A stretch of DNA of 64,000 nucleotides from Candidatus Latescibacterota bacterium (GCA_020852055.1 JADZBP010000118.1:1-64000), one strand, 5' to 3'. Counted from the first letter of the stretch, positions 8,852-18,775 are shown. The notes: generated from the sequence alone by a model not told the origin. Made by a program: numbers and translations.

Positions 8852-9322
8852 TCAGCGGGACCAGCGCAACTCCAGCAGCGCCACACCCGGCCCCACGCGC
8901 GGCCCCAATCGCACCGCGAAGTCGGCCAACTGGGCGTCCACGTACGCGTCGATGCCCGCCAGGGTGGCGTTGGCCAGCAGCAACAACACCCGCGTGTTGC
9001 GGCCCGCCGCCAGATCCTCCAGCTCCGCGTCCGAAGCGCCCCGCCGGTCGGCCCGGCCCAACGCCCGCTGCTGCGCCACCACCCGCCCCGCCAGCACCAC
9101 TGCCGCCGCGCCGAACCCCAGCGCCTTGACCGGCCGCCCATTGGCGTACTGACCCCAACCCGGCAGCAAGAGCGAACGGACCAGCGCCTTTCTGGGCGCC
9201 TGGGCCCGCAGGCTGTCGGCCGGCGCCTGGGCCAGGGCCGGGACCGCCAGCAGTACGGCAAAAAGCAGATTAACGGCCGAGATGATCGCCGGCCTGGATG
9301 GGGTATCCCCGGACAAAGGCAC
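8852..9322 (-). CDS. DUF5683-like membrane-associated protein
   Basis: A 156-residue exported or membrane protein. A signal-like segment (about residues 15-32, LLFAVLLAVPALAQA) is followed by LVRSLLLPGWGQYANGRPVK and a hydrophobic stretch, GFGAAAVVLAGRVVA, the pattern of DUF5683-type proteins of FCB bacteria. A second hydrophobic segment (LLLLANATLAGIDAYVDAQ) follows. The first ATG overlaps the end of fmt by 53 bp; no later ATG, GTG or TTG start precedes the signal segment, so I kept it. It is the last gene of the long minus-strand series that includes PorV-like proteins. Function is unknown; a role at the cell envelope is inferred. Confidence 0.75.
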   Translation of the reverse strand: MPLSGDTPSRPAIISAVNLLFAVLLAVPALAQAPADSLRAQAPRKALVRSLLLPGWGQYANGRPVKALGFGAAAVVLAGRVVAQQRALGRADRRGASDAELEDLAAGRNTRVLLLLANATLAGIDAYVDAQLADFAVRLGPRVGPGVALLELRWSR

Positions 9323-10196
9323 TGCCTTCCATGGGCGGTTTGCCTGCGGGTTGACCCTCGGTCAGCAACAGGGACCCGTCGGCGGTGGCCACCACCAGCC
9401 CCTGGCGCGGATCGGCCAGGAGCACGGTGCCCACTTCGCCGGCCGGCGCCGCCGGCCGGCTGCGGTGTATCTTGAGCAACCCGCCGGCCCAGGTGGTAAA
9501 GGCTCCCGGCATGGGGTTGGCCCCGCGGATATGATTGCGCACCACCTCGGTGGGCCGGTTCCAGTCGAGGCGGCCGTCCTCTTTTTGCAGCTTGGGGGCG
9601 CGGCTCACCCTGCTTTTGTCCTGGCGCCGGGGGGCGATAGTGCCTTGTTCCAACCCATCCACGGTGCGCAGCAGCAGGTCAGCGCCCAGGGGGCTGAGGC
9701 GCGCCTCCAGTTCACCGGCAGTCTCCTCCGCATCGATGGCCACCGTCTCCTGCAAGAGCAGGTCGCCGGCGTCCACGCGGGGGTTGAGCTGAAAGGTGCT
9801 CAACCCGGTTTCTCGTTCTCCGCGGATCACCGCCCAGATGATGGGCGCCGCGCCGCGGTACGCCGGCAGGAGCGAAGGGTGGAGATTGACGCTGCCCAGG
9901 CGGGGCACTTCGAGCAACGGACGGGGCAGGATGGAGAAGGCCACCACCGCAAAGAGGTCGGGCTGGCAGGCGGCCAGGCGTTGGGCCAGGCCCGGTTCGT
10001 CGAGGGCCGCCGGCTGCAACACCTCCAGGCCCAACTCGAGGGCCGCCTCCTTGACCGGGGGCGCGGCCAGGCGCTGCCCCCGCCCCTGCGGCCGGTCCGG
10101 GTTGGTGACCACCGCCACCACCTGGTGGCTGCTGGCGGCCAGGCGCCGCAGCGCGGGGACAGCGAAGTGCGGCGTCCCCATGAAGACCAGTTTCAT
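9270..10196 (-). CDS. fmt: Methionyl-tRNA formyltransferase
   Basis: Transfers a formyl group from 10-formyltetrahydrofolate to initiator methionyl-tRNA in the cytoplasm. At 308 residues it has the usual length. The N-terminus MKLVFMGTPHFAVPALRRL is the typical Rossmann start; the active-site segment is VNLHPSLLPAYRGAAPI (Asn and His), and the catalytic Asp lies in RVDAGDLLLQ. The C-terminal tRNA-binding domain follows from about residue 210 with IRGANPMPGAFT. It begins four bases after the yajC stop and overlaps the DUF5683-like gene at its end. def, the usual partner gene, is absent from this window. Confidence 0.97.
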   Translation of the reverse strand: MKLVFMGTPHFAVPALRRLAASSHQVVAVVTNPDRPQGRGQRLAAPPVKEAALELGLEVLQPAALDEPGLAQRLAACQPDLFAVVAFSILPRPLLEVPRLGSVNLHPSLLPAYRGAAPIIWAVIRGERETGLSTFQLNPRVDAGDLLLQETVAIDAEETAGELEARLSPLGADLLLRTVDGLEQGTIAPRRQDKSRVSRAPKLQKEDGRLDWNRPTEVVRNHIRGANPMPGAFTTWAGGLLKIHRSRPAAPAGEVGTVLLADPRQGLVVATADGSLLLTEGQPAGKPPMEGSAFVRGYPIQAGDHLGR

Positions 10197-10200
10197 GCGC

Positions 10201-10548
10201 TCAGGAAGCGCTGGCTTGGCCTTCGGCGCTGCTCTTGACCGTGGCGACGGCGGATCGAGACAGATCGACCTTGACGTTCTCGGCGATCTTGAGGACCACG
10301 ATGTCGTCCTTGAGGTTGACCACCACCCCGTGGATGCCGCCGCTGGTCACCACCTCGTCCCCCTTCTTCAATTCGTCCACCATCTTCTGGTGGGCCTTCT
10401 GTTTCTTGATCTGCGGTCTCAGGATGAGCAGGTAGAGGACCGCGAACATCAGGACGAAGGGCAACATGCCGAGAATGGCGCTGCCGCCCCCGCCGCCCTC
10501 GGGCGGGGCGCCCATGGCGTAGGCTGCATCGACTAGAAAAGTAAACAC
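10201..10548 (-). CDS. yajC: Preprotein translocase subunit YajC
   Basis: A 115-residue single-span inner-membrane protein that associates with SecDF-YidC during protein export. The Gly-rich N-terminus is followed by one hydrophobic span (about 26-45, LGMLPFVLMFAVLYLLILRP) and the conserved cytoplasmic segment KKQKAHQKMVDELKKGDEVVTSGGIHG. The start is GTG at 10548, preceded by AAGGACTGACCC. It lies 82 bp after tgt in the same direction; tgt-yajC-secDF is a widespread order, but secD and secF are not next here, and fmt follows instead. Confidence 0.96.
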   Translation of the reverse strand: MFTFLVDAAYAMGAPPEGGGGGSAILGMLPFVLMFAVLYLLILRPQIKKQKAHQKMVDELKKGDEVVTSGGIHGVVVNLKDDIVVLKIAENVKVDLSRSAVATVKSSAEGQASAS

Positions 10549-10630
10549 GGGTCAGTCCTTTCGTTGGATGGAAAACGCGCTGTCAAAGATAGGGATTCGC
10601 CCCGCATCGGCAACCCGCCCGGCGCGGGGT

Positions 10631-11782
<1,152 letters not shown>

Positions 11783-12898
11783 TCAGCGGGCCAAATGGGA
11801 GAGGGAGATCAGGCGGAAGCCGCGCGCCTCGAGGCGGGGCAGCACCGCCTCCAGGGCCAGCAGCGTGGATTCGCGGGTCTGCCCCAGGCCCAGGGCCTGG
11901 CCCCGCTGGGCCGCCAGCGCGGCCAGCTCCCACAGTTTCTTCTCGACGGCGGCGCGGTTGTCCACCTCATCGAGGTACAGATCCCGGTGCACCGCGCGCA
12001 CCTTGGCCTCCCTGGCCATGCTGCCAGCGTCGAAGTCGAGGGCGGCGGCGCGGTCAACGAAGACCAGCTCGTTCTTGCGCGCCTCGCGCAGCACCTCGGC
12101 AGTGAGCCCTTCGTCGAGACCGGGCATATCCACCCCCATGGCCTCGGGCACCCGCTTGAGGTCCAGGCGCAGCAATTGGCGCAGGGCTTCGGGTTCGGGC
12201 AACTCCTCGGGGTCCAGGGGCCGGTGGACCAGCACCTGGTGGCCGCGCGCCTGCGCCAGGTCCAACACCTCACCCAGGCGTTCGCCCTCGGGGAAGAGGG
12301 CCAGGCCCAGGGGCGGGCGCAGGGCGCAGAAGCGTTCGAGCAGCCGCCATCTCGCCGGTCCCTGCCCCACCTCTTCGAGCAGCACGGCGATCTGCCCGGC
12401 GCGCCGGTGCAGTTCGGCATCGCGCTGCAGGACAAAAAGGGTGGGCTGGCCGGCTTCGCAGAGGATCTCGACCGTTTGCCCGCGCTGTCGCTCCACGGCG
12501 CCGCGCACCTGCCCGCCGCAGCGCTCCACCAGCCGGCACAGGTAGAGGTTGAGTTCGGTGAGCGGCAGATCGGCGGGCACCCGCACCACGATGCGGTCGC
12601 CGGTCTCCCCCGAGGCCGGGGCCAGGGAAACCCCGCGGGTCTTGCGGACCAGGCCGGGCTCCAACCCCAGTTCGGCCAGGGCCGCGTCCACCTGCTCGTA
12701 CAGAGGAGCGCCCGACTCCTCGCCCTCCTCGTCGGCAAGCGCCGGCGCCGAGGCCGGTTCGGGGGCCCGCAGCGGCCACTCGCTGTAGAAGAAGAGGCCC
12801 GCTCCCGCGGCCAGCAGCAGGGCGGTCAGCACCAGGTGCAGGGCCGGGGAGCGCCGCTTGCGGGCCAGCCGCACCCCCCGCTTGGCGGGTTTTTTCAC
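11783..12898 (-). CDS. Divergent polysaccharide deacetylase (YibQ/DUF610) family membrane protein
   Basis: A 371-residue protein with a basic N-terminus and one transmembrane span (about 20-38, ALHLVLTALLLAAGAGLFF), then a periplasmic region. The second half (from about 215) matches the divergent polysaccharide deacetylase fold: GLALFPEGERLGEVLDLAQARGHQVLVHRPL, VDMPGLDEGLT, DRDLYLDEVDNRAAVEKKL and LGLGQTRESTLLAL. Residues usually conserved are changed: the IDDLG start and the NHMGS segment (here VDMPG) are not recognisable, so catalysis is doubtful. I chose the GTG at 12898, which overlaps the upstream stop as GTGA; the earlier ATG at 12958 lies inside the lipoprotein gene. Homologues act on the envelope, but no substrate can be named. 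Confidence 0.72.
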   Translation of the reverse strand: MKKPAKRGVRLARKRRSPALHLVLTALLLAAGAGLFFYSEWPLRAPEPASAPALADEEGEESGAPLYEQVDAALAELGLEPGLVRKTRGVSLAPASGETGDRIVVRVPADLPLTELNLYLCRLVERCGGQVRGAVERQRGQTVEILCEAGQPTLFVLQRDAELHRRAGQIAVLLEEVGQGPARWRLLERFCALRPPLGLALFPEGERLGEVLDLAQARGHQVLVHRPLDPEELPEPEALRQLLRLDLKRVPEAMGVDMPGLDEGLTAEVLREARKNELVFVDRAAALDFDAGSMAREAKVRAVHRDLYLDEVDNRAAVEKKLWELAALAAQRGQALGLGQTRESTLLALEAVLPRLEARGFRLISLSHLAR

Positions 12899-13563
12899 CG
12901 GCCCTTGGCTTCGGCCCACGATACCTGCCCGGCCACCAGCTTGCCGGAACTGCCGCATTCAGTGCCGCCCGCCAGCGGATCGTCGATCCAGCGGATGATC
13001 CGCCACAGGCCGTCGCTGCCCTGCCGCAGTTTGTAGTTCATCACCTGATCGACGCGGAAGCCATCGCTGTTCTCGTCCACCATCAGCATGTGGGTCCGCC
13101 CGCGGAACACCACCCAGTCCTCGGCCGGGTGGCCGTCCGGATCGTCGGGGACGGCCTCCGGGTAGTCGCGGCCCAACTCCACGGTGCGCAAGATCGGGGT
13201 GAATTCGTACTCGAAGGTGCGGAAGCGCTCAAAGAAGCCCTGCTTGCTGCCGTCGCGGCTGCCACCCATGAAGGACAACTCCTCCTCGCGGCCGTTGAAG
13301 TAGATGTCCTCCCCGAGGCAGTTCTTCTCGGTGAACCAGAAGTCCTCGTCGAGCAAGGTTTCGTACAGGTCCTTGTCGCGGTCGTTGAAGGCCCGGCTCA
13401 GGTTGTCGATCAGGATCTCCGGGGTGGTGGCCGCCGGGGCCGGCAACTGCGGCTCGCCGTCGGGGGGGGTGCGCGGCTTGGGCGCAAAGGGGTTGGAGCA
13501 ACCGGCTGCCACCAGGGCCAGCAGGGCGAGGCAACAAGCGATATGTCTGGCGTAATTCATCAT
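12895..13563 (-). CDS. Lipoprotein with an NTF2/SnoaL-like domain
   Basis: A 222-residue lipoprotein. The lipobox LVAAGC follows a hydrophobic signal (about residues 9-21). After a Pro-rich linker, the segment from about 50 (LIDNLSRAFNDRDKDLYETLLDEDFWF) to the end (MNYKLRQGSDGLWRIIRWIDD) resembles the alpha-plus-beta cone of NTF2/SnoaL-like proteins. Tandem ATG codons (13563 and 13560) follow CAGGAG at a good distance. The preceding gene in the same operon encodes another lipoprotein that ends in a similar WSLRRWQDFRD pattern, so the two may be distant paralogues. No catalytic residues can be proposed. Confidence 0.78.
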   Translation of the reverse strand: MMNYARHIACCLALLALVAAGCSNPFAPKPRTPPDGEPQLPAPAATTPEILIDNLSRAFNDRDKDLYETLLDEDFWFTEKNCLGEDIYFNGREEELSFMGGSRDGSKQGFFERFRTFEYEFTPILRTVELGRDYPEAVPDDPDGHPAEDWVVFRGRTHMLMVDENSDGFRVDQVMNYKLRQGSDGLWRIIRWIDDPLAGGTECGSSGKLVAGQVSWAEAKGR

Positions 13564-13580
13564 TGGGCTCCTGTGGTCTT

Positions 13581-14318
13581 TCAGCGGGAAAGCATGGCCC
13601 GCGCTTCGGTCCAGGTTTTTTTGGCGGAGGCCAGGTCGCGGAAATCCTGCCAGCGCCGCAGCGACCAGGCCGGGTTCTCGGCGGTGGGGGTGTACACCTC
13701 GACCTCCATCCGCCCCTTGATGCCAAAGATCTCTTCCTCGCCGCTGCCCGACACCGGAATGAGATCGAGTTCGTAGGGAAAGAAGAACACCTCGGAGCGG
13801 CCGTCCTCGGCGATGGTGCGCTGGTCCTTGGCCGATTCGTACCAGCGGCGGAACTCGACGCGCTGGAAACGGTTCTTGTCGAGCAACCCGGCGGCAAAGC
13901 TGCGCTCCTGGGCATAGGTCCACAGGGTGTCCCGCTCGGGCACGTAGCCTTCGGGCAGATGGTACACCTCGGGGTAGAGGTCCATACCTTCGGCCTCGGG
14001 GATGAACCAAAAACCCTCGTCCAGCTGGTCCAGGTACTGCACCGGGCTGAAACCCTCGAAGGTGGTCTTGATATTGAACAGGACGTATTCGGCCCGCGTT
14101 GGTTCCAGAATGGGGATACGCTTGCCGGTGGGACAGTCGGGCAGCCGGGCCGCAAAGGGGTTGCTCGCCCCGGGGCGTTCGCCGCTGAGGAGGGCGTCGG
14201 CGCAGGCCGGGAAGAGATTCAGATCCGAGTCGGCGGTGCAGCGGCACTCGACCTGGGCGTCGTCGGCCAGGCCGCAGCCGGCCAGCAGGAGTGCGCAGAG
14301 ATAGGGCCGGAGGTCCAT
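13581..14318 (-). CDS. Lipoprotein, possible paralogue of the following NTF2-like lipoprotein
   Basis: A 245-residue lipoprotein with lipobox LLAGC at residues 11-15, the signal being very short (MDLRPYLCALLLAGC). The N-terminal part is Cys-rich (VECRCTADSDLNLFPACADALL), then comes a segment (IKTTFEGFSPVQYLDQLDEGFWFIP) that resembles the NTF2-like region of the next lipoprotein. The C-terminal part, GRMEVEVYTPTAENPAWSLRRWQDF, fits the same beta-sheet ending. It begins seven bases after the M50 protease stop and ends 17 bases before the next ATG, so the genes are co-transcribed. I do not recognise a function. Confidence 0.72.
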   Translation of the reverse strand: MDLRPYLCALLLAGCGLADDAQVECRCTADSDLNLFPACADALLSGERPGASNPFAARLPDCPTGKRIPILEPTRAEYVLFNIKTTFEGFSPVQYLDQLDEGFWFIPEAEGMDLYPEVYHLPEGYVPERDTLWTYAQERSFAAGLLDKNRFQRVEFRRWYESAKDQRTIAEDGRSEVFFFPYELDLIPVSGSGEEEIFGIKGRMEVEVYTPTAENPAWSLRRWQDFRDLASAKKTWTEARAMLSR

Positions 14319-14325
14319 CGCCGGA

Positions 14326-15318
14326 TCAGGCGCTGAAAGGCACGGGGGTGAAGCAGAGCACAAACACCGCCAGGCAAGCATAACCGACCAGCCGCCGCCG
14401 CCGGTCGATGGGGGTCTCCGGATCGGCGGGGGTCGGGTGCCCCTTGCCGAAGAGGGCCAAAAAGAGGGCCAGACCCAACCACCCCGGCCAGCCCTGGGGC
14501 CAGTTCCAGACCAGGGACAGGATGCCGTAGATGCCCATGCCCAGCAAGATGCCAAAAGCGAGGCGGCCGATGGCCCGGTGCCGGCGGCCAAAGAGCGCGT
14601 AGACGATATGGCCCCCGTCGAGCTGGCCCACCGGAAAGAGATTGAAGGCAGTGATGAAGAGCCCCACCCAGCCGGCAAAGGCCACCGGGCTGAGCAACAC
14701 CATCTGGTCGGGAGCGTGGGCCGGCAGGATCAGGGCCGACAGGCCGCTGAAGAGCAGCGGCGCGCCCAACTCGATGGGCGCCTGCTGCAACTCCGGGCGA
14801 AAGTAGCTGGCCTGCACCAGCACCGACTGGGACAGCCCCACCAGGCAGGCCAAGAGCGCCACCACAAAACCGGCCAGGGGCCCGGCCGCCCCGATATCGA
14901 GCAGCGCCCGCTTGTGGGGGATGGGGGAGCGCAGGCGGATCACCGCCCCCAGGGTGCCCAGCAGCGACAGGTAGTGCAGCATGGGTAGAAAGTAGGGGAA
15001 GGAGACCTTGAGCCCCCAGCGCCGGGCGGCGAAATAGTGCCCGAATTCGTGTACGGTGAGGATGCCCAGCAGGGTCACGGCAAAGGGGATGCCCTCGCCC
15101 AGGTGGACCAGGCTTTTGAGATCCGCCAGCGGATCGACCCCCTGCTGCATGGCCCCGGCGGCGGTCATCGAGAAGAGGGTGAGGGCAAAGAGCAGCAGGT
15201 GCAGCCAGGGACGGTCGCGGTCCGGGGCCGGCTGCCGGAAAAGCTCGGGGGGCAGGGGTTCCCAGATGGCCAGGGGCGGCGGCGGCAGCGGGGCCGGGGT
15301 GCGGCGCCAGAGCTTCAC
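14326..15318 (-). CDS. Membrane-embedded M50 (site-2-protease type) metalloprotease
   Basis: An intramembrane zinc protease of 330 residues with several membrane spans. The zinc motif is HEFGH (His90, Glu91, His94) in LTVHEFGHYFAAR, and the second ligand motif is FNLFPVGQLDGGH. Between them lie spans such as LLDIGAAGPLAGFVVALLACLVGL. It resembles the short, PDZ-less M50 group close to plant EGY proteins. I chose GTG at 15318, whose bases overlap the stop of the upstream PorV-like gene as GTGA; an upstream ATG at 15501 would extend into that gene. Substrates of this class are usually anti-sigma factors or remnants of signal peptides, but no such partner is evident here. Confidence 0.9.
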   Translation of the reverse strand: MKLWRRTPAPLPPPPLAIWEPLPPELFRQPAPDRDRPWLHLLLFALTLFSMTAAGAMQQGVDPLADLKSLVHLGEGIPFAVTLLGILTVHEFGHYFAARRWGLKVSFPYFLPMLHYLSLLGTLGAVIRLRSPIPHKRALLDIGAAGPLAGFVVALLACLVGLSQSVLVQASYFRPELQQAPIELGAPLLFSGLSALILPAHAPDQMVLLSPVAFAGWVGLFITAFNLFPVGQLDGGHIVYALFGRRHRAIGRLAFGILLGMGIYGILSLVWNWPQGWPGWLGLALFLALFGKGHPTPADPETPIDRRRRLVGYACLAVFVLCFTPVPFSA

Positions 15319-16181
15319 GGCGCTGCTCCCCGGTGCAGGTAGAGGCTGAGGCGGTGGGCAGTGCCCAGGTCGGCGCTGAGGGGCACCAAGGCGTAGTCGA
15401 GCGCCCAGGCATCCCGTTTCAGGCCCAGCCCCAGGGCCAGGCCGCGGCCTTCGGCGCTCTGGTACCCCCCGCGCAGGGCCAGCGAGGCAGCGGCCTGCCA
15501 TTCGGCCCCCAGATGCAGGGTGACCCCCTCATCGGTGTGGCGCAGCTCGCCGCTGCAGAGCAAGCGCGGCAGGCCGGTGTACACCAGGCCGGCGGCCAGG
15601 GTGCGCGGCAGCGGGGTGGCGCTTTGCTCCAGTTTATTCATCCGCCCCAATTGCCGTGCCGCCGCACCCAGGCGCAGGTCGGGGCGCAGCTGATAGAGCA
15701 GCCCCAAATCCCGGGCCGCCCCGGTGGCGGTGGCGGTGTACACCGCCTGGCGCAGCAATTTGAGATTCAGCCCCACCCGCAGGCGCGGGCTCCAGGAACG
15801 GGCACAGGCCAGGTTGAAGGCCCCTTCGTACACCCCGAATTCCCCCAGGGGCTCGACGCTGGGCCCGGTGCGGTGCTCCAATTGGCCGGAGTGGGAGAGC
15901 TGGACCGCCAAGCCGAGCACCTGCTGCTCGCGGCCCCACAGCAGGGTGAGGTATTCGTGGCGGATGTCCTGCACCCACTCGCTGTGGCCCAGGCCAACGG
16001 TTCGGCCCACCGACTGCAGGGCCGCCGGGTTGGCCGACAGGGCGTCTTCGTCGGGCAGGGCCACCCCGGCTTCGGCCAGGGCCGCCGCCCGCGCCCCGGC
16101 GGGCAGCTGGAGGTAGGCCATGCCCGAAAGGGCCCACAGCGGCGAGGCCAGGCACAGGCAGAGAAGGAAGAGGGGGATCAT
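15315..16181 (-). CDS. PorV/PorQ-type outer-membrane barrel protein
   Basis: A 288-residue outer-membrane protein with a signal peptide (about 1-18, ending LWALS). The N-terminal block GARAAALAEAGVALPDEDALSANPAAL is the PorV/UPF0164 signature (G-x-AxxxG-x-A..D..A...NPA). The remainder alternates hydrophobic and polar residues as in a barrel (for example LGAEWQAAASLALRGGYQS), ending in HRLSLYLHRGAAP. Its ATG overlaps the stop of the next PorV-like gene as ATGA, so the two paralogues are translated together. PorV is part of type IX secretion in Bacteroidota; in other phyla such proteins occur without the full system. No other T9SS gene is visible here. Confidence 0.85.
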   Translation of the reverse strand: MIPLFLLCLCLASPLWALSGMAYLQLPAGARAAALAEAGVALPDEDALSANPAALQSVGRTVGLGHSEWVQDIRHEYLTLLWGREQQVLGLAVQLSHSGQLEHRTGPSVEPLGEFGVYEGAFNLACARSWSPRLRVGLNLKLLRQAVYTATATGAARDLGLLYQLRPDLRLGAAARQLGRMNKLEQSATPLPRTLAAGLVYTGLPRLLCSGELRHTDEGVTLHLGAEWQAAASLALRGGYQSAEGRGLALGLGLKRDAWALDYALVPLSADLGTAHRLSLYLHRGAAP

Positions 16182-17107
16182 CAGAACCTGAGGCCCAGGC
16201 CGGCGTTCACCCGGTTGCCGGCACCCAGATCGTCGGTGGTATAGGCGTAGTGCAGCTGCAGATTGTCGCGGCGCATGGGGCGCAGGCTCAGCCCGAAGGC
16301 GGGCGCCACCCCGCTGCCGAGCCGGTTGAGCCCGGCGCGCAGGGTTAGGAGCGGCGAGGCCTGCCATTCCCCGCCCAGGCCCAGATACGACTCAGCGTCG
16401 GTGTGGTGCCCTTCGGCAGCCAGCACCAGGGCCTTCCAGGGGCGATAGGCCACCCCCAGCCCGGCATCGGCGGAGAGTTCGTCGGTGGTGTTGCTGGTCT
16501 GGGAGGAGGCCCGGTTGACTTTCCAATCCAAACTGCCGCGCACATTGCGCAGGGTCGCCGCCAGGGTGAGGCGCGGGTCCAGGTAGATCTGCAAACCGAG
16601 GTCGAAACCAGAGCCTCTGCCGGTGGACGCGCCGGTCTGCGGGGTGTCGATGGTGTGGCGCAGCACCTTGAGGCCCAGGCCCAGGGCAGCGCGTTTGCCC
16701 AGCGCCCGGGCCACGGCCACCTGATAGGCGTTTTCCCCGTCTTCGATGCGGCCCAGCGGGGTGCCGTCGGCGGCGCGGGCCATCAGCCCGCTGGTGCCGG
16801 CGTGTTGCCAGGCCAGGCCAAAGGCCAGCTCGCCACGCACGTTCAGGGCATAGGCCAGGCTCTGCTGCCGGCGGTCCAGGGACAGCGGCTGCAGCGAGGC
16901 CACCAGGCCCTGGCCCTGGCTGCGGATCAGGCCGGCCGGGTTCGAGTACGGGGCCGCCGGATCGTCGGCCAGGGCCATGAAGGCCCCGCCCATACCCGCA
17001 GCGCGCGGCCCCATGCCGGTCTCCAGAAAGGCGCCCGCATACTGGGCGGCCCGGCCCGCACCGGCCAGCAGCACACTAGAGCACAAGGCAATCCACAGCG
17101 CTCTCAA
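16181..17107 (-). CDS. PorV/PorQ-type outer-membrane barrel protein
   Basis: A 308-residue barrel protein, the clearer of two PorV-like neighbours. Signal peptide about 1-20; then FLETGMGPRAAGMGGAFMALADDPAAPYSNPAGL, the diagnostic PorV N-terminus; repeated barrel strands follow (ELAFGLAWQHAG, RAALGLGLKVL) and a C-terminal strand, GNRVNAGLGLRF, ending in Phe as outer-membrane barrels do. The start codon is TTG at 17107 and overlaps the stop of the upstream propeller gene as TTGA; no other start would keep the signal peptide. The preceding gene encodes an exported protein with an FlgD-like C-terminal domain, which in type IX-like systems is sorted with PorV help, so a functional link is plausible. 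Confidence 0.88.
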   Translation of the reverse strand: MRALWIALCSSVLLAGAGRAAQYAGAFLETGMGPRAAGMGGAFMALADDPAAPYSNPAGLIRSQGQGLVASLQPLSLDRRQQSLAYALNVRGELAFGLAWQHAGTSGLMARAADGTPLGRIEDGENAYQVAVARALGKRAALGLGLKVLRHTIDTPQTGASTGRGSGFDLGLQIYLDPRLTLAATLRNVRGSLDWKVNRASSQTSNTTDELSADAGLGVAYRPWKALVLAAEGHHTDAESYLGLGGEWQASPLLTLRAGLNRLGSGVAPAFGLSLRPMRRDNLQLHYAYTTDDLGAGNRVNAGLGLRF

Positions 17108-18765
17108 TCCAGCACCACAATCTTTCCAAAGGTCTCTTGGCCCGAGTCCAGTTCGACGCGGTAGAAGTACACCCCGTTGGCCACCGGGTCCCCCTCGTCG
17201 TCGCGGCCGTCCCAGGTGTCGCTGGCGTGGTTCTGGCCGCCGGCGCGCCGCTCCCCGGCAATCAGGGTGCGCACCTTGCGGCTGGCAAAATCGTAGATCT
17301 CGATGGTGACCTGGGCGTCCTTGCTGAGGCTGTAGACGATGCGCGCCTTCTCGTCCTGCGAAGGGGCAAAGGGATTGGGCGCGGCATAGGTCTGCAGGCT
17401 GTCGACCAGCCCGGCCTCCCCCACCAGTTCACCCCGGTCCAGGGAGAGAGGCCGCACCAGGGATTTGACCACCGCCCAGGTCTGGCCCTCGTCGGTGGAG
17501 CGGCCCAGGCCGTTCTCGGCGCCGGCCCACAGGGTCTGCCCCACGGCTTCGAGGCCGTTGAACACCCCGCTCAACTCCTCGCCGGTGGCCAGGTCGCGCA
17601 CCGCCACCTTCTCCCAGGTGACCCCCTGGTCGGCGCTGGCGTACAGGCCCTGGTTGGTGCTGGCCCAGACCTGGTTCCCGGTAAAGGCGAAGTCCCAGGC
17701 AAAGGTAGGCGCAGTGATCTGCCAGGTCTGGCCGTTGTCAGTGGAATAACTGATGGCGTCTTTTTCGCCGGCGAGGCCGGTGGAACGGGTGCCGGCCCAG
17801 ATCACCGAGCGCCCGTCGGGCCGCACCTGCCGTTTGAGGGCCACAACCCAGTTGCCGGCGATGTTGCCGGGCAGCAGCCCGCCCTGGGCATCGTGGCGCA
17901 CCTTGTGGTTGGCCCAGGTGCGGCCACCGTCGAAGCTGCGGGCGATACCGCTGGCCGTGCCCACCCATACCGTGTCGCCGTAGGTCAGCACCGCATAGGT
18001 GCGGTGCTGCAGGTGCTGGGCGCGCAGATCATCGACCTGGATTCTCAGGGCCTGGACCTGGTCGGCGCTGCCGCCGGCCCCTTCGAGGCTGTCGGCCACG
18101 GCCTGGAGGCTATCGGCCACCGGGCCGTTCTCGCGGTCGAAGTAGATGATCTCCTCAGCGCCGTCGGGCAGTACCCGTTCCCAGTTCTGCCCCAGGTCGC
18201 TGGTGCGCACCAGGGAGCCGGCGAAGTAGGTGGCCCACACCGTGGAGCCAGAGATGCCCACCCCGAAGCAGGGATTGTCGATGGCAGTGGTAGGACCGCG
18301 CAGAAACCCCGGCCTGGTGGTGTCGTCGAAGATGGCTTCATTGGTGATGTGATTCCAGTTTTGCCCGCCATCCAGCGAGAAACTCAAGCCGCTGCCCACC
18401 TGACCGGAGGCGCCGGCCGTAGTATCGAAAAGTGTCGCCGCCCACACGGTGTCGCCCACCGCATCCACCGCACTCACCGCGCCCCGGCCCAGGCCCTGCT
18501 CCTGGGTAAAGGTCACCCATTCGGCGGGGGAGAGCCCCTTGCTGAGGCTGGGATCGAGGCGGGCCAGGCCGCGCTCGGTGGCCACCCACAGATAACGACC
18601 GCTCCATTTGAGGTCGGAGATCTCGGTGCCCAGCAGGCTGTGGGGGGCGGGATTCTGGCTCTGGAACAGGTCGAGGGGCAGGGCGGCCCGGGCTGCGGGA
18701 GGCACGAGGGACAGCAGGCAGAGGCTCAGGCAGGCGATCCCGGCAGCGAGCGGGAGACGGCGCAA
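17104..18765 (-). CDS. Exported beta-propeller protein with FlgD-Ig-like C-terminal sorting-type domain
   Basis: A 553-residue secreted protein. Signal peptide about 1-28. Residues about 45-450 contain repeated sialidase-type Asp-box motifs, S-x-D-x-G-x-x-W: SLDGGQNWN, SDLGQNWE, SFDGGRTWA, STDNGQTWQ, SADQGVTWE and STDEGQTWA, implying a propeller. A coiled-coil-like insert (about 215-250, VADSLQAVADSLEGAGG) interrupts it. From about 460 the segment YAAPNPFAPSQDEKARIVYSL through NGVYFYRVELDSGQ is an FlgD-Ig-like domain, used as a C-terminal sorting signal in related phyla. The start is TTG at 18765 with TGAGGAA six bases upstream. It leads the two PorV-like genes with a four-base overlap. The binding partner is unknown. 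Confidence 0.85.
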   Translation of the reverse strand: MRRLPLAAGIACLSLCLLSLVPPAARAALPLDLFQSQNPAPHSLLGTEISDLKWSGRYLWVATERGLARLDPSLSKGLSPAEWVTFTQEQGLGRGAVSAVDAVGDTVWAATLFDTTAGASGQVGSGLSFSLDGGQNWNHITNEAIFDDTTRPGFLRGPTTAIDNPCFGVGISGSTVWATYFAGSLVRTSDLGQNWERVLPDGAEEIIYFDRENGPVADSLQAVADSLEGAGGSADQVQALRIQVDDLRAQHLQHRTYAVLTYGDTVWVGTASGIARSFDGGRTWANHKVRHDAQGGLLPGNIAGNWVVALKRQVRPDGRSVIWAGTRSTGLAGEKDAISYSTDNGQTWQITAPTFAWDFAFTGNQVWASTNQGLYASADQGVTWEKVAVRDLATGEELSGVFNGLEAVGQTLWAGAENGLGRSTDEGQTWAVVKSLVRPLSLDRGELVGEAGLVDSLQTYAAPNPFAPSQDEKARIVYSLSKDAQVTIEIYDFASRKVRTLIAGERRAGGQNHASDTWDGRDDEGDPVANGVYFYRVELDSGQETFGKIVVLD

Positions 18766-18775
18766 AGGGGGTTCC

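Noticed and set aside
16181-18765. A complete type IX secretion locus
   Set aside because: Only PorV-like barrels and an FlgD-like C-terminal domain are present; no PorL, PorM, PorN, PorK or SprA homologue was seen.
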